Part shown: piece by piece, positions 1 through 49,247 of the stretch
How positions within the stretch are numbered: position 1 is the first letter of the stretch
Layout of the letters: each line of letters begins with the position of its first letter
Source of the DNA: Candidatus Aminicenantota bacterium
GTDB taxonomy: Bacteria; Acidobacteriota; Aminicenantia; UBA2199
Reading direction: 5' to 3'
NCBI GenBank assembly: GCA_026393835.1
Contig: JAPKZK010000104.1
Coordinates: forward strand, 124,001-188,000
DNA: 64,000 nt
Position numbers and translations under genes: made by a program
Notes under the pieces: generated by a model
Database searches by the model: none
What the model was told of the DNA's origin: nothing
Seen by the model: the letters and a program-made list of their open reading frames with translations, nothing else

Positions 1-9423
<9,423 letters not shown>

Positions 9424-9495
9424 TTTTAACACCCCCTGCTGAATAAGAAAACCTCTCCGCAGTGTTCGGATACCCGCCTGTTGTATCGATATCGA

Positions 9496-37440
<27,945 letters not shown>

Positions 37441-37457
<17 letters not shown>

Positions 37458-40400
37458 GGTTGGCGCCCCTCAGTTTCTTTATAGTTTGATTAAGCTTGCG
37501 CCTGGAAGATTTGATTCCTTGTACCTGCTCTTTTAGTCTTTCGTCCCGGGAAGGGGAAGAATCCGGGGACAGGCGTCCCAGGTGGTTTGACAATGAATGA
37601 ATGGTGGGGTATGTGTACAACGTCACCAGTGGGATTTCTATATGGAGCGCCTCTTTCAATCGGTTGTTGACCTGGATGATATCCAGGGACGAAGCCCCGA
37701 GATCGAAAAAATTATCGTCGGGTCCCACGGACTCGCTGCCGAGGAACTCCTGCCAGACAGAGGTAATGGATTGCCGGATATCGCCCATGGGCGTCCGCGT
37801 CCCAGGGCTGGGTTTGCCTGTTTGTTCCACCACTTCACGGAAAGCGGCGGCGCTGTGTTCGATTTTTTCGGTTAAATCCCCCGGGGATACGACCACCCTG
37901 GGGAAGCGATGTTCCATGATACGCCGGAAGGCTTCCACTCCCTCGGCGGGCAATAGGGCATCCTTGAGCAGGGACCGGGCGTCTCCTTCCAGGCGCAGGG
38001 TCCTGGCCCAATGCGCGGCTGCGGTCACTGCCATGCCGACTTCCTGCCAGTCGGACCAGTTGACGGATACGGTAAACCGACCGGTGCGGCCCGCCCGGTG
38101 AAAAGCGTAAACATCCAGGAACTCGTTGGCTGCGGCGTAAGCTGCCTGGCCGAACTTCTGGCCCCAGGCGATGTTGCCGATAGTAGAAAAGAAGAGCATA
38201 AAGGGGGAGGATGCCCCTTCCAGGAGGGTATCCAGCACAAGTGCGCCTTTGATCTTGGGGTCCAGAATGGATTCGCTCATGGCCCGGGTCCGACGCTGGA
38301 TGACGCCGGCGTAATCAGCGACGCCGGCGGCATGAATGACGCCGTCGATGGGACCGAAACGCCCAACTGCCTCATGGATAACCCCCTTCATTCCTTCGAC
38401 ATCGGATACGTCGCAGCTAAAAGCCAGGACTTCGGCCCCCATGGTTTCCAGGGTCTTTATTTTTTCTTCCCATGGTCCGCCGGGCGCCAATTCCGATCTG
38501 CCCACCAGGATCAACCGCGCCTTTACTTTAGCGGCCATGTGTTCCGCCAGGGTGTACCCGATGCCGCCCAACCCACCGGTGATGAGATAAACTCCCTTCT
38601 CTCGCAACCGGGGGTGAGTTCCTTCGCTCTTTACAAAGCGCAGGGGTTCCATGACCTGTTCCCACCGGTAACCACCCCGGAACGCTGAGACAACAGGGGG
38701 ATTGTTTTCGGAAAAAATTTCCACCGCTATATTTTCGATTAACCTATCTTCTTCGATGCTGTGGGGTTCCGGGAGACGGATATCGATGCTGCGGCACTGC
38801 ACATTCGGATACTCCAGGGGGATGATCTTTACGGGCCCGAGGATTGCCGCTTTACCGGGACGCAAGGGTTCCTCCCCTACCACGGGCTGCATATCGTTGG
38901 TGATTACATCGATATGAAGCGGGGAGGGCAGGCCGGTTGTCCCGATGGCCTGGGCCAGGTAAAGAAGGCTGTAAAATCCAAAGTCCAGGTCCGCTTCAAC
39001 GGTTTGAAATATATCTTTAATATCGCGTTGGGGCGGGGCGACTCCCCACAAGTGAAGAATCCTGGCGACGCTCTCTTTTTCGATCCCCTTCAGGATCTCC
39101 AATATTTTCTCATAATCGGCGCCCACAAGGGGATCGATGGTATACACACCGTTACTTTTACATCTAAAACCCTTCCCTTTTTCCACCCGGATAACGCCCT
39201 GCCCTTCTTTTTCCAATCGGTCCGCCAACCGGTGGCCGAAACCGGCATCATCCATGAACGCCAACCAGGTGAATTTCTTCTTTACGCCGGCTTCACATTG
39301 ATAAAGATGCGTGTGAAGTGATTGTCTCCAGACGGGTACATAGAACCAATCGGCCATATCTTTCCTTTTTCCTTCCGCCGGGGATTTGTTTTTCCCGGGC
39401 CGGAAAGGGAGACTGTTAAATGGATAGGTAGGTAATGGAATGCGGCGGCGTGCCTGGAGGGAATGGAATCGCGTCCAATCGATTTCCAGGCCGCTGCCCC
39501 ACATTCGACCGATGCGCTCCAGGAGGAAATCATGATCGGATATCTTCTCCTTCGGGTGCCTTAAAAGGTTAATCACTTCCTGGGTATTTTTTTTATGCGG
39601 GTGCCGGGCGGCAAAGGTACTTAAAGTGCGGCCCGGCCCGATTTCGATCAACAAGGCGCGTTCTTCTTTCAATATTGCCGTCAAGCCATCGGCAAAGCGC
39701 ACGGTTTTTCTCAGGTGATTGGTCCAATAATCTTTATCGACGGCCTGTTGGGGGGTAATCCAGGCGCCGCTGACATTGGCAATATAGGGAACCTGGGGGG
39801 GATTTAATTTTACGCTGTGAAGGGCTGACTGGAATTTCTCCAGGACGGGATCCATCATGGCGGAATGATAGGCATGGGAAGTCTGAAGCAGCCGGGTCTC
39901 AATGCCCGCTTCCCCCAGGTTGACGGCCAATCGTTGGATATGCTCGACCGGACCGGCCACCACACAGGCATAAAGCCCATTGACGGCCGCCAGGGATATG
40001 TGCTCATCTAAAAAGGGGTTCACCCTTTCTTGGGGGAGCGAAACGGCCAGCATGGCGCCCGGGGGCGTTTGCTGCATGAGTTTTCCCCGCGTCGCCACTA
40101 ACTGCAGCGCATCTCCCGGGGAAAACACGCCGGCAATGCAGGCGGCGGTATACTCGCCGATGCTGTGGCCGATCATGGCATTGGGCTTGATCCCCCATGA
40201 CATCATCAATTTTGCCAGGGCATATTCGATGATAAAAATCACGGGCTGGGTGATTTCCGTTTGATCGATAATATTGGTACTATAGGACCTATTGGACCTA
40301 TTACTATCTAAAAAAGGATATAGGACCTCTTTAATATGGTTCCCCATCAGCGGTTTTAAAATTTCAAAACAACGGTCCATTTCTTCGCGGAATAGGGGCT

Positions 40401-43400
40401 CCCTTTGATAGATATCCAGGCCCATATTCACGTATTGAGAACCCTGCCCGGGAAACATAAATACCACGGGCCTGTAATTTTCCACTGCGAAAAAGGTCTG
40501 CAAACGGGGAATATCTGTTGATCGGGATGCGGACAATACTTCGACGGCGTCAGCGACGCCGGACGCCACGGCGGTGCGCCGGTGTGCAAAGGCCCGCCTG
40601 CCCACCTGTAAGGTATAAGCGACATCCCGGATGTTCAAATTGCTATTTTTCCTTAAATGTTCGGCCAGGTCCAGGGTCGCCTGGTCCAATGCTTCGCCTG
40701 TCCTGGCGGAAAGAACCAGCAATTGTTTCCCCCCTGGTCCCCGGCCAGGGGGGTCACAAAAGGTTGCATCCTCCCTTATGGTGAATTCTTCCAGGACCAC
40801 GTGGGCATTGGTTCCGCCGATACCGAAAGAACTAACCCCGGCCCGCAGGGGCAAACCGTTACTCTTCCACGAATTCAACCGGGTATTGACATAAAAGGGG
40901 CTGTTGTCAAAATCGATGGCTGGATTGGGCTGCTGGAAATGAAGGCTGGGGGGAAGCAATCGGCGCTCCAGGGCCAGTACGGTTTTGATAAACCCCGCGA
41001 CGCCGGCGGCGGCGTCCAGGTGACCGATATTGGTTTTTACCGAACCGACGGCGCAGAACTGTTTCTTATGGGTGTTAAAAGCAAGCTTCAACGCTTCGAT
41101 TTCAACGGGGTCGCCCAGCCTGGTGCCGGTCCCGTGGGCCTCGACATAAGTAACGGTTTCAGATTCCACCCCGGCCTTCCGGAGGGCGGCCCGGATCACG
41201 GCGGCCTGGCCTTCGATACTGGGGGCGGTATAACCTATTTTCCGGGAGCCGTCATTGTTTACGGCTGCGCCTTTAACTATGGCATGGATGAAGTCGCCGT
41301 CCACCAGGGCCGGGGCCAGGGGTTTTAATACGACGATGCCGGCCCCGTTCCCGCCGACAGTACCGTCAGCCTTTGCATCGAACGCCCGGCAGCGACCGTC
41401 GGGAGAACGCACCATACCTTCCTGGTAAAGATACCCCTTCTCATCCTCATGGGAAATAGAAACTCCCCCGGCCAGGGCAATATCGCAATCCCCGCTTTCA
41501 AGGTCACGACATGCAGTGGCTATGGCCACCAGGGAGGAAGAACAAGCGGTTTGCAGGGCGACGGCCGGCCCCCTTAAATTGAATTTATAGGCCATACGGG
41601 TACTGAAAAAATCCCGGTCGGTCAAACTGCCAATCGCCAGCCATTCGGAATGATCCCGGATGTGGCCGGATACCTGTTCCAACCAGGAAGCATTGGGCAA
41701 CGCCCCTGTATAGATTCCGATGTTGCCTGTATAAGTGGTGGAATCGTAACCGGCATGCTCCAACGCCTCCCAGGTACACTCATGCAATATACGCAGTTGA
41801 GGGTCCATTACACGGGCTTCCCTGGGGGAATATTCAAAAAATTGGGCGTCAAAATGAAGACTGTTTTCCAGGACGCCCTTGGCTTTGACATAATGGGGAT
41901 CTGCAATTAAATGGGCAGGAACTCCCGCTTCCCGCAACTGCTCATCGGTAAAAAAGGTAATGGACTCCACGCCCTTTATTAAATTGTTCCAGAAAGCTTC
42001 GATGCTCGCGGCCCCGGGAAACCGCACGGCCATGCCGATAACGGCGATTTCATTTCCTTCTTGCTTTCGTTCCTGAAACGCCGGGGTGGGCGCTTCTTTT
42101 ATCTCCCCTTTCAAATGACGGACCAACGAACGAATGGTGGGATACCGGAACATGGTGGTGACCGGGATATCTTTTGCAAATACTTCTTTTAACCTCCCGG
42201 TAAGCCGGACTATATGCAGCGAATGTCCACCCAGGTCGAAAAAATTATCGTTGACCCCCACCCTACCCAGGTTGAGCACTTCCTTCCACAATCCAACGAC
42301 TTTTTTCTCAATGTCGCTCTCCGGCGCTGTATAAATGATGCCCGACGCGGGCCGGTCCGTTCCAGGTTCCGGCAGCGCCCTTCTATCAATTTTTCCACCG
42401 GGAGTTACCGGTATCTTCTCAAGGTACACAAACCTCGCCGGGATCATGTAATCGGGCAGCGTTTGAGACAGATGCTCTTTCAATTGCGAGGCATCGACAG
42501 GAGACCTTTTAGCGCAAACGATATAAGCGCATAAATATTTGTCGCCATCGGCGTCTTCTTTTACCGATACGATGGCTTCTTTTACTGCTTCATGCTGCAA
42601 TAACCGGTTCTCTATTTCCCCCAACTCGATGCGAAACCCCCTCACTTTTACCTGCCGATCGATCCGGCCTAGGAACCGGATGTTTCCATCCGGCAGCCAA
42701 CAGGCCAGGTCGCCGCTTTTGTAGAAAATATAGGTCTTATTGGACCTATAGGACCTATTGAATTTTTCTGCTGTTAATTCGGGGTTGTTCAAATAACCGC
42801 GGGCTACCCCTACCCCGGCAATACACAAATCCCCGGGCGCACCCACCGGGACCAACCGGCAATGCCGATCCAGGATAAACAATTTTATATTATCGATGGG
42901 CCTGCCGATAGGGATTATCTCCCCATGCACATGACCGGGACCGAAACAATTATACCAACTCACATCCACGGTGGCCTCCGTGGGCCCATAAAGATTGGTT
43001 AACTGCGGTTTATTGCCGGCATACAAAAGCCGGTTAAACCACGCCGCCCTCCCGGGAGTCAAAACCTCCCCACTGGAAAATACCCGACGGAGGGTTTTTA
43101 ACCGCCGCGCTATTCCTTCATCCTCAATGTACTCCAACATCATGTGCAGCATTGAAGGCACAAAATGCATGACGGTCACTCCATGCCGCTCAACCGCGGC
43201 CGCAATAACCGCCGGGTCCTTCTCGCCCCCAACTTCCAGGAGACAAAGCGACGCCCCCGCAACACCCCACCAAAACAACTCCCACACCGATACATCGAAA
43301 GTCACGGGCGTCTTTTGCATAACCGTATCGTCCGAACCAAGAGGATAATTCTTCTGCATCCATATAATCCGGTTAACCAGGGAACAATGCTCTACCATAA

Positions 43401-45300
43401 CTCCCTTGGGCCGCCCCGTAGAACCGGAAGTGTATATAACGTAAGCGAGATTAACATCGCAAGAGGGGCTTTTTTGTAAAATCACCCCCCTTGACCCCCT
43501 AAAAAATTTTTCATTAACGACAATCTTTGCTCCACTGTCCTTTAACATATAATCGATGCGGTCTTCCGGGTACGAGTGATCGATGGGCAAATATGCGGCC
43601 CCGGCTTTTAATATGCCGAAAATGCCTATTATCATCTCAACGGAACGTTCCAGCATTATTCCCACGATACTGTCCGCCATGACGCCTTTTTCGATTAACA
43701 ACCCGGCCAATCGACCGGATTGTTCGTTTAATTCGTGGTAGGACAGTCCGACAGGTCCGACATGTCTGACATGTCCTACAGAAAGAGCAATATGATCCGG
43801 CGTTTTTTCCACCTGGTCTGCAAACAACCCATGAATGGTTTTATCATTGGGATAGACCGCCGCGGTATTGTTAAATTCATATATAATCTGCCGCTTCTCC
43901 TCTTCGGATAACATATCGATGGTTTCTACCGGCGCATTGGGACCGCTAATAATTTCATGCACAATTCTGCTGAAATGTCCGGCTAACCGGGTAATATCCT
44001 TCTCAGAAAAATACTCGCTGTAAACAAAATCCACCTCGATGTCTTCGAACGTTTTGACGGTAACAGTTAAGTCATAATGGTTCCGCTCATATACGGAAAA
44101 AGAAGTTATGGACAAACCACTGCTTTCCTGGACCAGGAAAGGGTCTAACAACAGGGGATAATTTTCCACCGCCACAATAGTATCGAAAAGCACCCCACCT
44201 GCTTTCCATTCACGCCAACCGGCATATTTTTTTATTTTCACAAGGGGGGTGTTTTCATACGACCGCCGTTTTTGCAGCGCCCCGGCAATACCAAGCAGCA
44301 AATCAAGACGGCTTTCACTGCTCCCGTGGGTACCGTTCCCGGCGGCGGTTCGAACCCGCAGCGGCAGAGTATTGATAAGCATACCCACCGTATGTTCGAT
44401 TCCTTTGAGGGGTACAGACCGGCAGGAAACAGTAGTACCTATAATCACATCGCTGCCGCCGGTATACTCCTGGAGCAGGATTCCCCAGGCGGTGTAAAAC
44501 AGCGCCGCCAGGGTGACTTTATGGTTTTTTAAAAAAAAAATGATGGCTTCGACTTCACCCTGCGGAAACTTAAGCGGATAACTACCGGCTTTGCCGGGTA
44601 TGTCGCTTTTAATCGCCAATCCTGCCCGGGTATCAAGGTCCTTTAAATAGTCTTTCCAGTAGTCTACCTCATTACGTTCAGCGGTTTCCCGTTCCCGGCG
44701 CCATTTCAAGTAGTCTTTCAGCCTCGCTTTAACCGGTCTTTCCACTGCACGACCGTGGGTTAAATTCCCATAGGCGTTAAAAAACTCTTCTAATATAAGC
44801 CCACTGCTCCAGCCATCATATAAGATATGATGGCTGCAAACCATCATCCGGTAATGATCTCTCCCGGTTTTGCACAGGGTTACCCGGAAAGGCACATCAT
44901 GCAAATCAAATCCCTCCTGCCTGTCCCTGGCTAGTATCTCTTCCAACAGTTTTTTTTTTTCAGCGCCGGTTTCACCGGGTACATCATAATGACGGATACA
45001 TACCCGGCGATTCTTAAGAATCAACTGCACCGGCTGTTTAACTTTTTCCCACCGGAATACGGCCCGCAGCATTTCATTTTGCAGGGCGACGTGCTCCCAG
45101 GCCTGCTCAAAACACTGCGTATCTATCTCCCCCGATAGGTCCAGGAGTAACTGCCCGGAATAGTAACCACCCGCGGGGTCCTCCAGGTAATGAAAAAGCA
45201 GCCCCTCTTGCACAGTCGTCAGACCCAGTATATCTTCAATATCTTCTTTATTTGTAGGTTCGCACTTCTCCAAATGCTTCATATCTCGCATGCATGTCAC
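37441..45300 (-). CDS. Hybrid NRPS-PKS A, C-A(Ser)-T-KS-AT-KR-ACP, 2,619 aa
   Basis: The start is GTG 45300 with GAGGTG 6 nt upstream; an ATG nine bases in is an alternative. Approximate residues: C 25-460 (HHILYDGWS near 157), A 470-990, T near 1019, KS 1090-1515 (TACSSS near 1252, HGTGT, KTNIGH), AT 1605-1900 (GHSIGEY near 1711, HAYHS suggesting malonyl-CoA), KR 2170-2420 (GGLGGIG near 2234, with the Ser, Tyr and Asn of the catalytic set), ACP near 2532 (LGASSLD). The A pocket reads DVWHFSLVDK, very close to the Ser code DVWHLSLIDK. A complete C domain at the N terminus means either an acyl starter or an upstream subunit outside this window. The Lys-rich C-terminal tail after residue about 2570 may be a docking segment to PKS-NRPS B. 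Confidence 0.96.
40279..40328. repeat. TATAGGACC repeat inside the AT domain of NRPS-PKS A
   Basis: Three or four units encode LDSNRSNRSYSTNIID in the AT domain, showing the repeat is not limited to NRPS domains. Confidence 0.8.
42728..42760. repeat. TATAGGACC repeat in Ser A domain
   Basis: Encodes NRSYRSNKTYIFYK before SGDLACW; closely matches 20429-20460. Confidence 0.85.
43461..43517. repeat. Hairpin-family copy, A2-A3 loop of Ser A domain
   Basis: On the minus strand AAAAATTTTTTAGGGGGTC is followed by ACAAAAAAGCCCCTC; encodes EKFFRGSRGVILQKSPS. The most diverged copy. Confidence 0.6.
43741..43781. repeat. GTCCGACATGTCTGACATG repeat, Ser A domain N terminus
   Basis: Units of GACATGTC encode VGHVRHVGPVG in the loop that holds the 28-nt palindrome in other A domains. 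Confidence 0.75.
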
Positions 45301-45714
45301 ATATCACCTCACCTGGCTTATCGTATATTGTATATGAGTGTATACCTCCAATCGTGAAAATGAAAAAACGAAAAAGTAAATTAATAATTTATTTTTATTC
45401 CCGAAAAATACCGAATATCGCACGGTAACTTGCTTCTCTATTTCCTACACAACCTTCTATTTCCTGTCTGTTTAAATCTAACCATTGGCCTGGTGCAGGC
45501 AGGTATTTTTATTCAGGCCGCTCCGTGACCTGAATCACCTATTTCATAACACAATTAAAAAAGCTTGTAAATAGTCAATTATGTGCCCTTCCTATCCCTT
45601 TTAAACCTATTATATGTGAATGATTTGAAGTAGTACGATATTAATGTTACTTTACGTAAAAAGCCAGAAAAATTCCCCCAGACTGAAAGGTTTTAACAGG
45701 ATAACGTTTTCGTC
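45301..45714. promoter_or_regulatory. Leader region upstream of the synthetase operon
   Basis: This 414-nt AT-rich gap holds no convincing ORF. On the minus strand a TTGACT at 45578-45573 could be a -35 box, but no clear -10 follows. An imperfect hairpin pairs ATTCAGG (45511-45517) with CCTGAAT (45529-45535), with no T-run. An AATGTTAC half-site at 45643-45650 and a TTTACGTAAA palindrome at 45651-45660 lie near the SbnB stop; the half-site recurs upstream of the AraC gene. Confidence 0.4.
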
Positions 45715-46683
45715 TTACCGGAGTTGACGCCCGATATTTCTTTTCTTGGCTTGCTCCAGGTAATAGGCCCCCACGGCAATATCGAAAAGGGCCATCCCCA
45801 TGGGGTTAAATATAATAGGGGTATCTTCGGCATAGTGCTTCATACAATGATTTACCACCACATCGATGATGGACCTGGTATCTTTGGCCTGTAAGCCTTT
45901 TTCTTTATGCAGCATTTCGATATCTGTCTTTTCCCGGCACACTTCTTCCCAATCATCCACGATAATACTGTCCTTCACATAATCGAAAATATCTGTCTTG
46001 TAATCCCTGAGCGAGACATTTAACTGGAGTGAGCCTTTTTTAGGCGGTTTATCGATATACGACGCATTGGAAACGGTACAGGTAATAAAAACATCCGCAT
46101 CGCCGTAGGCATCTTCCCAACTGTCTGCTATCACGATTTTATTTTTATCGGCAAAATCGATGATGGATTTATCGATCTTTCTGAGATCATACAAAGATAT
46201 CTTTGCAAGCCTGTCCCCGAACAGGGTGGTACACATTTTGAGATGATATTGGCCGATGGGCCCCCAACCGATGATCCCCAGGTGGATATTTTTCAATGGC
46301 CTTACCTTATCGAAATACCGGATCATCAACCCGGTGACGGAAGCGGTACGGAGGATACTTAAGAGGGCGGTATCGATAATACCCACCGGCTCGCCGGTCT
46401 CTGCCTTATTCAATATGACCACGCTGTGGGCCCTGGGTATCCCGTTTTTTATGTTGTCGGGAAAACTGGCAATCCATTTGATCCCCGCCATATTAAACTC
46501 GCCGCCGATAAAAGCCGGCATCGCGATAATCCGGTTTTTTAAATCCCGGTACCTTAAATAGGGCTTTACGGGTTGGGCAAAATCGTCTGCCCCCAGACAC
46601 ATGACCGCCTTTTCAATGATATCGACCAATTTCTCCCAATCGATACCGATCTCAACGATGTTTTTTTCATTTAAATAAATCAT
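45715..46683 (-). CDS. sbnB: SbnB-like 2,3-diaminopropionate biosynthesis dehydrogenase
   Basis: 322 aa from ATG 46683, preceded by GAGGGAG 6 nt upstream and overlapping the sbnA stop by 17 nt. A longer reading from 46866 lies wholly inside sbnA and is unlikely. It belongs to the ornithine cyclodeaminase / mu-crystallin fold, with a nucleotide-binding turn GIIGWGPIGQYH. In the staphyloferrin B pathway SbnB uses NAD to oxidatively hydrolyse N-(1-amino-1-carboxyethyl)-glutamate to 2,3-diaminopropionate and 2-oxoglutarate. Placement between sbnA and the NRPS operon on the same strand supports supply of Dap to the assembly line. Confidence 0.88.
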   Translation of the reverse strand: MIYLNEKNIVEIGIDWEKLVDIIEKAVMCLGADDFAQPVKPYLRYRDLKNRIIAMPAFIGGEFNMAGIKWIASFPDNIKNGIPRAHSVVILNKAETGEPVGIIDTALLSILRTASVTGLMIRYFDKVRPLKNIHLGIIGWGPIGQYHLKMCTTLFGDRLAKISLYDLRKIDKSIIDFADKNKIVIADSWEDAYGDADVFITCTVSNASYIDKPPKKGSLQLNVSLRDYKTDIFDYVKDSIIVDDWEEVCREKTDIEMLHKEKGLQAKDTRSIIDVVVNHCMKHYAEDTPIIFNPMGMALFDIAVGAYYLEQAKKRNIGRQLR

Positions 46684-47650
46684 TTGCTGCTCCCTCGGAA
46701 TGAGTTTTAATAAAATCGGCGTACCACTCTTCATTATAAATGGTATCTCCATACCGCTCTCCCCGGTCCGGGAAAATGGTGACGACTTCGAGCGCTTTAC
46801 CCGGGGCCTTTCCTGTAAAATATTTTTTAACAGCGCCGTAAGCAGATCCCGATGAGCCGCCGGCAAATACGTTATATCTCTTTAACAATTCATGGCACAT
46901 CCGGATGGTGGTTAATTCATCCATCATGACCACATCGTCGATTTTGGCGCTTTTGAGTATGTCGGGGACCATACTGGAACCGATCCCGGGGATAAATCGT
47001 TTTTTTGGCGGATGGCCGAAAATAACCGAACCGACGATATCCACGGCAATAACCCTGGCATCGGGAAATTTCTGCTTTATTTTGCAGGAAACGCCGGTAA
47101 TAGTACCCCCGGAACTGATGCCCAGGAAGATATAATCCAGGCGGTCCATTTTAGCGAGGATCTCTTCGGCCAATGTCTCGGCATAAGCTTCCGCATTATA
47201 GGGGTTGCCGTATTGGTTGACCCAGTAGGAATTCTCGATCTCTTTTTGGAGGGTTTTTACTTTGCGGATACGGTTTAACAAATAGCCCCCGTTTTCATCG
47301 GGGTCCGTGACTTTTATCACCCGGGCGCCGCTGCACCGGATCAACATCTCATTGATCCGGTTAATATGGGGGTCCACCACGCAAATAAATTTCAAACCGT
47401 ATTTCCTGCAATAGGCAGACAGGGCAATTCCAAAATTCCCGGAGCTGGACTCGATCATCGTGGTGTCCTTATTTATTTCCTTCAAACCCAGCAGCTTGTT
47501 TATAATATAATAGGCGGCCCTATCTTTGACGCTGCCCGTCGGATTATAATATTCCAGTTTGGCATAGAGATTAATATTACCGAACTCTTCCATTTTTATT
47601 CGAACCATTGGAGTATTGCCGACATTATCCAATATATCTTCTTCGATCAT
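46667..47650 (-). CDS. sbnA: SbnA-like PLP-dependent synthase for 2,3-diaminopropionate precursor
   Basis: 327 aa from ATG 47650, chosen because AGAGGT lies just upstream and the protein then starts at the family N terminus (ILDNVGNTPMVRI); an in-frame extension to 47848 lacks similarity. It has the cysteine synthase fold: YNPTGSVKDRAAY with the PLP lysine, SSSGNFGIALS for substrate binding, and SSGGTITGV. SbnA joins O-phospho-L-serine and L-glutamate into the amine that SbnB cleaves. The length matches S. aureus SbnA (about 326 aa). It starts 91 nt after an AraC-type gene and is translationally coupled to sbnB. Confidence 0.9.
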   Translation of the reverse strand: MIEEDILDNVGNTPMVRIKMEEFGNINLYAKLEYYNPTGSVKDRAAYYIINKLLGLKEINKDTTMIESSSGNFGIALSAYCRKYGLKFICVVDPHINRINEMLIRCSGARVIKVTDPDENGGYLLNRIRKVKTLQKEIENSYWVNQYGNPYNAEAYAETLAEEILAKMDRLDYIFLGISSGGTITGVSCKIKQKFPDARVIAVDIVGSVIFGHPPKKRFIPGIGSSMVPDILKSAKIDDVVMMDELTTIRMCHELLKRYNVFAGGSSGSAYGAVKKYFTGKAPGKALEVVTIFPDRGERYGDTIYNEEWYADFIKTHSEGAANDLFK

Positions 47651-47741
47651 GTTAGGACCTCTTGAGAATTTCTTTTGGGATTGTTTCACTAACACATATA
47701 ATACTACAACTTCAAGTTTTAAGCAAGTATTTTTTTTCTTT

Positions 47742-48104
47742 TCAGATGGTTGTACCGGAAAGCTTACGATTAATAAACTCCCTATACCTTCCCGGTGTTG
47801 TCCCGAAATGCCGCTTGAATATCCGGATAAAATAGTTGGAGTTGGCAAATCCCATTTTCTCCGATATTTCCTTGATGGTTAATTGGGTATTCTCTTTGAG
47901 TAAACCCACGGAACGGAATAACTTCTCCCTGACCAGGAACTCACATACGGTAAATTCCTTATCGTTCTTGAATTTTCTCGAAAGATAGCACCGGTTCACC
48001 TTAAATAATTCCGCCAGTTTTGAAACGGTCAGACTTTGAAATTCATCATTCGGGCAATTCAGAACAAATTTCAATACTCGATCGGATATATTAGAATTTT
48101 TCAT
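47742..48104 (-). CDS. AraC-type regulator, DNA-binding domain only (copy 1)
   Basis: 120 aa if started at ATG 48104 (MKNSNISDRVLKF), the position matching the start of its paralogue at 49604; an upstream extension to 48236 looks non-coding. The whole protein is the two-HTH AraC domain, with LTVSKLAELFKVNRCYLSRKF as the first helix pair and the signature FANSNYFIRIFKRHFGTTPGRYR at the end. There is no ligand-binding domain, so it may act by abundance or through a partner. It lies directly upstream of sbnA on the same strand and is a candidate local activator. Confidence 0.85.
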   Translation of the reverse strand: MKNSNISDRVLKFVLNCPNDEFQSLTVSKLAELFKVNRCYLSRKFKNDKEFTVCEFLVREKLFRSVGLLKENTQLTIKEISEKMGFANSNYFIRIFKRHFGTTPGRYREFINRKLSGTTI

Positions 48105-48519
48105 TTTAAACGTAAAATTTATCCCATTGGATATATATTCCCAAAAATTTTGCCGGCAACCCATGGTTGGCCGCCAAACATTTGCCGGATGCCAATCGAA
48201 AGGCGACAGACGACAGGCGAATCGCAAAATACTCATCTATATGCCGATATTGACATAGACTTTTGAATAGCATAATTGGATACGGTTGTAAATATATAAT
48301 AATGTTACCTTTTTCCCCCGGGAAAAAGATGTGAATTCATCGCTGATAACATTACGATAAAAATGTTACCATGGAAAATATGGGCCGGGAATCAGACAAT
48401 ATTTTGCTGTGATTACCGTGAATGCTGTGAATGAAAACTAGGGCATTGGGACTGCGAAGAGAGGTTTCGCCATTCGGAAAGACAACACGCAGCACAAAGG
48501 ACGCAGGACACAGGTTGTT
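48105..48519. promoter_or_regulatory. Intergenic region upstream of AraC copy 1 and sbnAB
   Basis: 415 nt between the thioesterase stop and the AraC gene. It contains repeated AATGTTAC half-sites (see 48301-48370) and a repeat-like stretch near 48480-48515. No conserved ORF is seen. It probably holds the promoter for the AraC-sbnA-sbnB unit. Confidence 0.4.
48301..48370. promoter_or_regulatory. AATGTTACC half-sites and inverted repeat, possible operator
   Basis: AATGTTACC at 48301-48309 recurs at 48362-48370, where it forms an inverted repeat with GATAACATT (48345-48353) across an 8-nt spacer, 8 of 9 positions pairing. A further AATGTTAC is at 45643. Position upstream of the AraC-sbnAB unit suggests a regulator-binding site; the binding protein is unknown. 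Confidence 0.4.
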
Positions 48520-49233
48520 TTACATGCTTAAGAGGGTGCGGTTTACGATTTTGACTATCCGTTCGGTTTCTTCGTTGATGAAAAAATGTTCTCCCTCAAA
48601 ATAATAAACGGCGCAGATACCGGTGGTGTGTTCCCTCCAGCCGTGCATTTGCTCGGCGGTCACCTCTTCTTCTTTGCCGATGAAAACGCTGATATCGTAA
48701 TCCAGGGGTTTTATCTCCCCGCTTTCCGCAAATTTATAGGTTTCGGCTATTTTAAAATCGCTTCTTAGCATGGGCATCAGTACATCGATCAATTCGGGGT
48801 GCTCAAAAAATTCTTTGGGTGTACCGCCCAATTCCAGTATCTCTTTTTTGAATTCCTCCTCGGGCAGTTGATGGAAATTTTTCTCATCTTCCCCGGGTAC
48901 ATTGGGGGCGCCGCGGCCGGCAAAAAATATGTGAGCCGGCTGGGGCCGCTGGAGATTCCTTATTTTCAGGGCCAACTCATAAGCGATAATCCCACCCATG
49001 CTGTGCCCGAAAAAACAATAAGGCATTTGGTCCAATTGACTGTCTATGATTTTGTAGACGTCATCCACTGCTTCCGCGATGGAATCATATAAGGGGTCGT
49101 AAATACGCCGCCCCCTTCCGGCCAGATCCAGGGGATGCAATTCTATCCTTCTATCCAGGTATTGCCTCCATTTATTGTATATAGCGGCTGAACCGCCGGC
49201 ATAGGGCAAGCAAAATATTTTAAATTTTTTCAT
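48520..49233 (-). CDS. Type II thioesterase (alpha/beta hydrolase)
   Basis: 237 aa, ATG 49233 with AAGAAGGT upstream, 14 nt after the AraC copy 2 stop, so probably co-transcribed. It is a typical external thioesterase of NRPS/PKS clusters: N-terminal LPYAGGSAAIYNKWR, nucleophile motif FFGHSMGG (Ser near residue 76) and a late GEHFF with the catalytic His. Such enzymes remove aberrant acyl groups from carrier domains. It is the only thioesterase in the window and would not replace the missing terminal TE. Confidence 0.93.
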   Translation of the reverse strand: MKKFKIFCLPYAGGSAAIYNKWRQYLDRRIELHPLDLAGRGRRIYDPLYDSIAEAVDDVYKIIDSQLDQMPYCFFGHSMGGIIAYELALKIRNLQRPQPAHIFFAGRGAPNVPGEDEKNFHQLPEEEFKKEILELGGTPKEFFEHPELIDVLMPMLRSDFKIAETYKFAESGEIKPLDYDISVFIGKEEEVTAEQMHGWREHTTGICAVYYFEGEHFFINEETERIVKIVNRTLLSM

Positions 49234-49247
49234 ATTATTTTACCTTC

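Noticed and set aside
45511..45535. ATTCAGG/CCTGAAT hairpin as a terminator after sbnB
   Set aside because: It lies about 180 nt upstream of the sbnB stop side, has an 11-nt loop and no T-run in either direction.
46683..46866. Longer sbnB start at 46866
   Set aside because: The extension lies inside sbnA and lacks family similarity; ATG 46683 has a good ribosome site.
47651..47848. Longer sbnA start at 47848
   Set aside because: The extra 66 residues overlap the AraC gene and are not protein-like; AGAGGT precedes ATG 47650.
48470..48520. Possible small RNA or terminator after the thioesterase gene
   Set aside because: No stable stem with T-run was found; the stretch resembles a dispersed low-complexity repeat.
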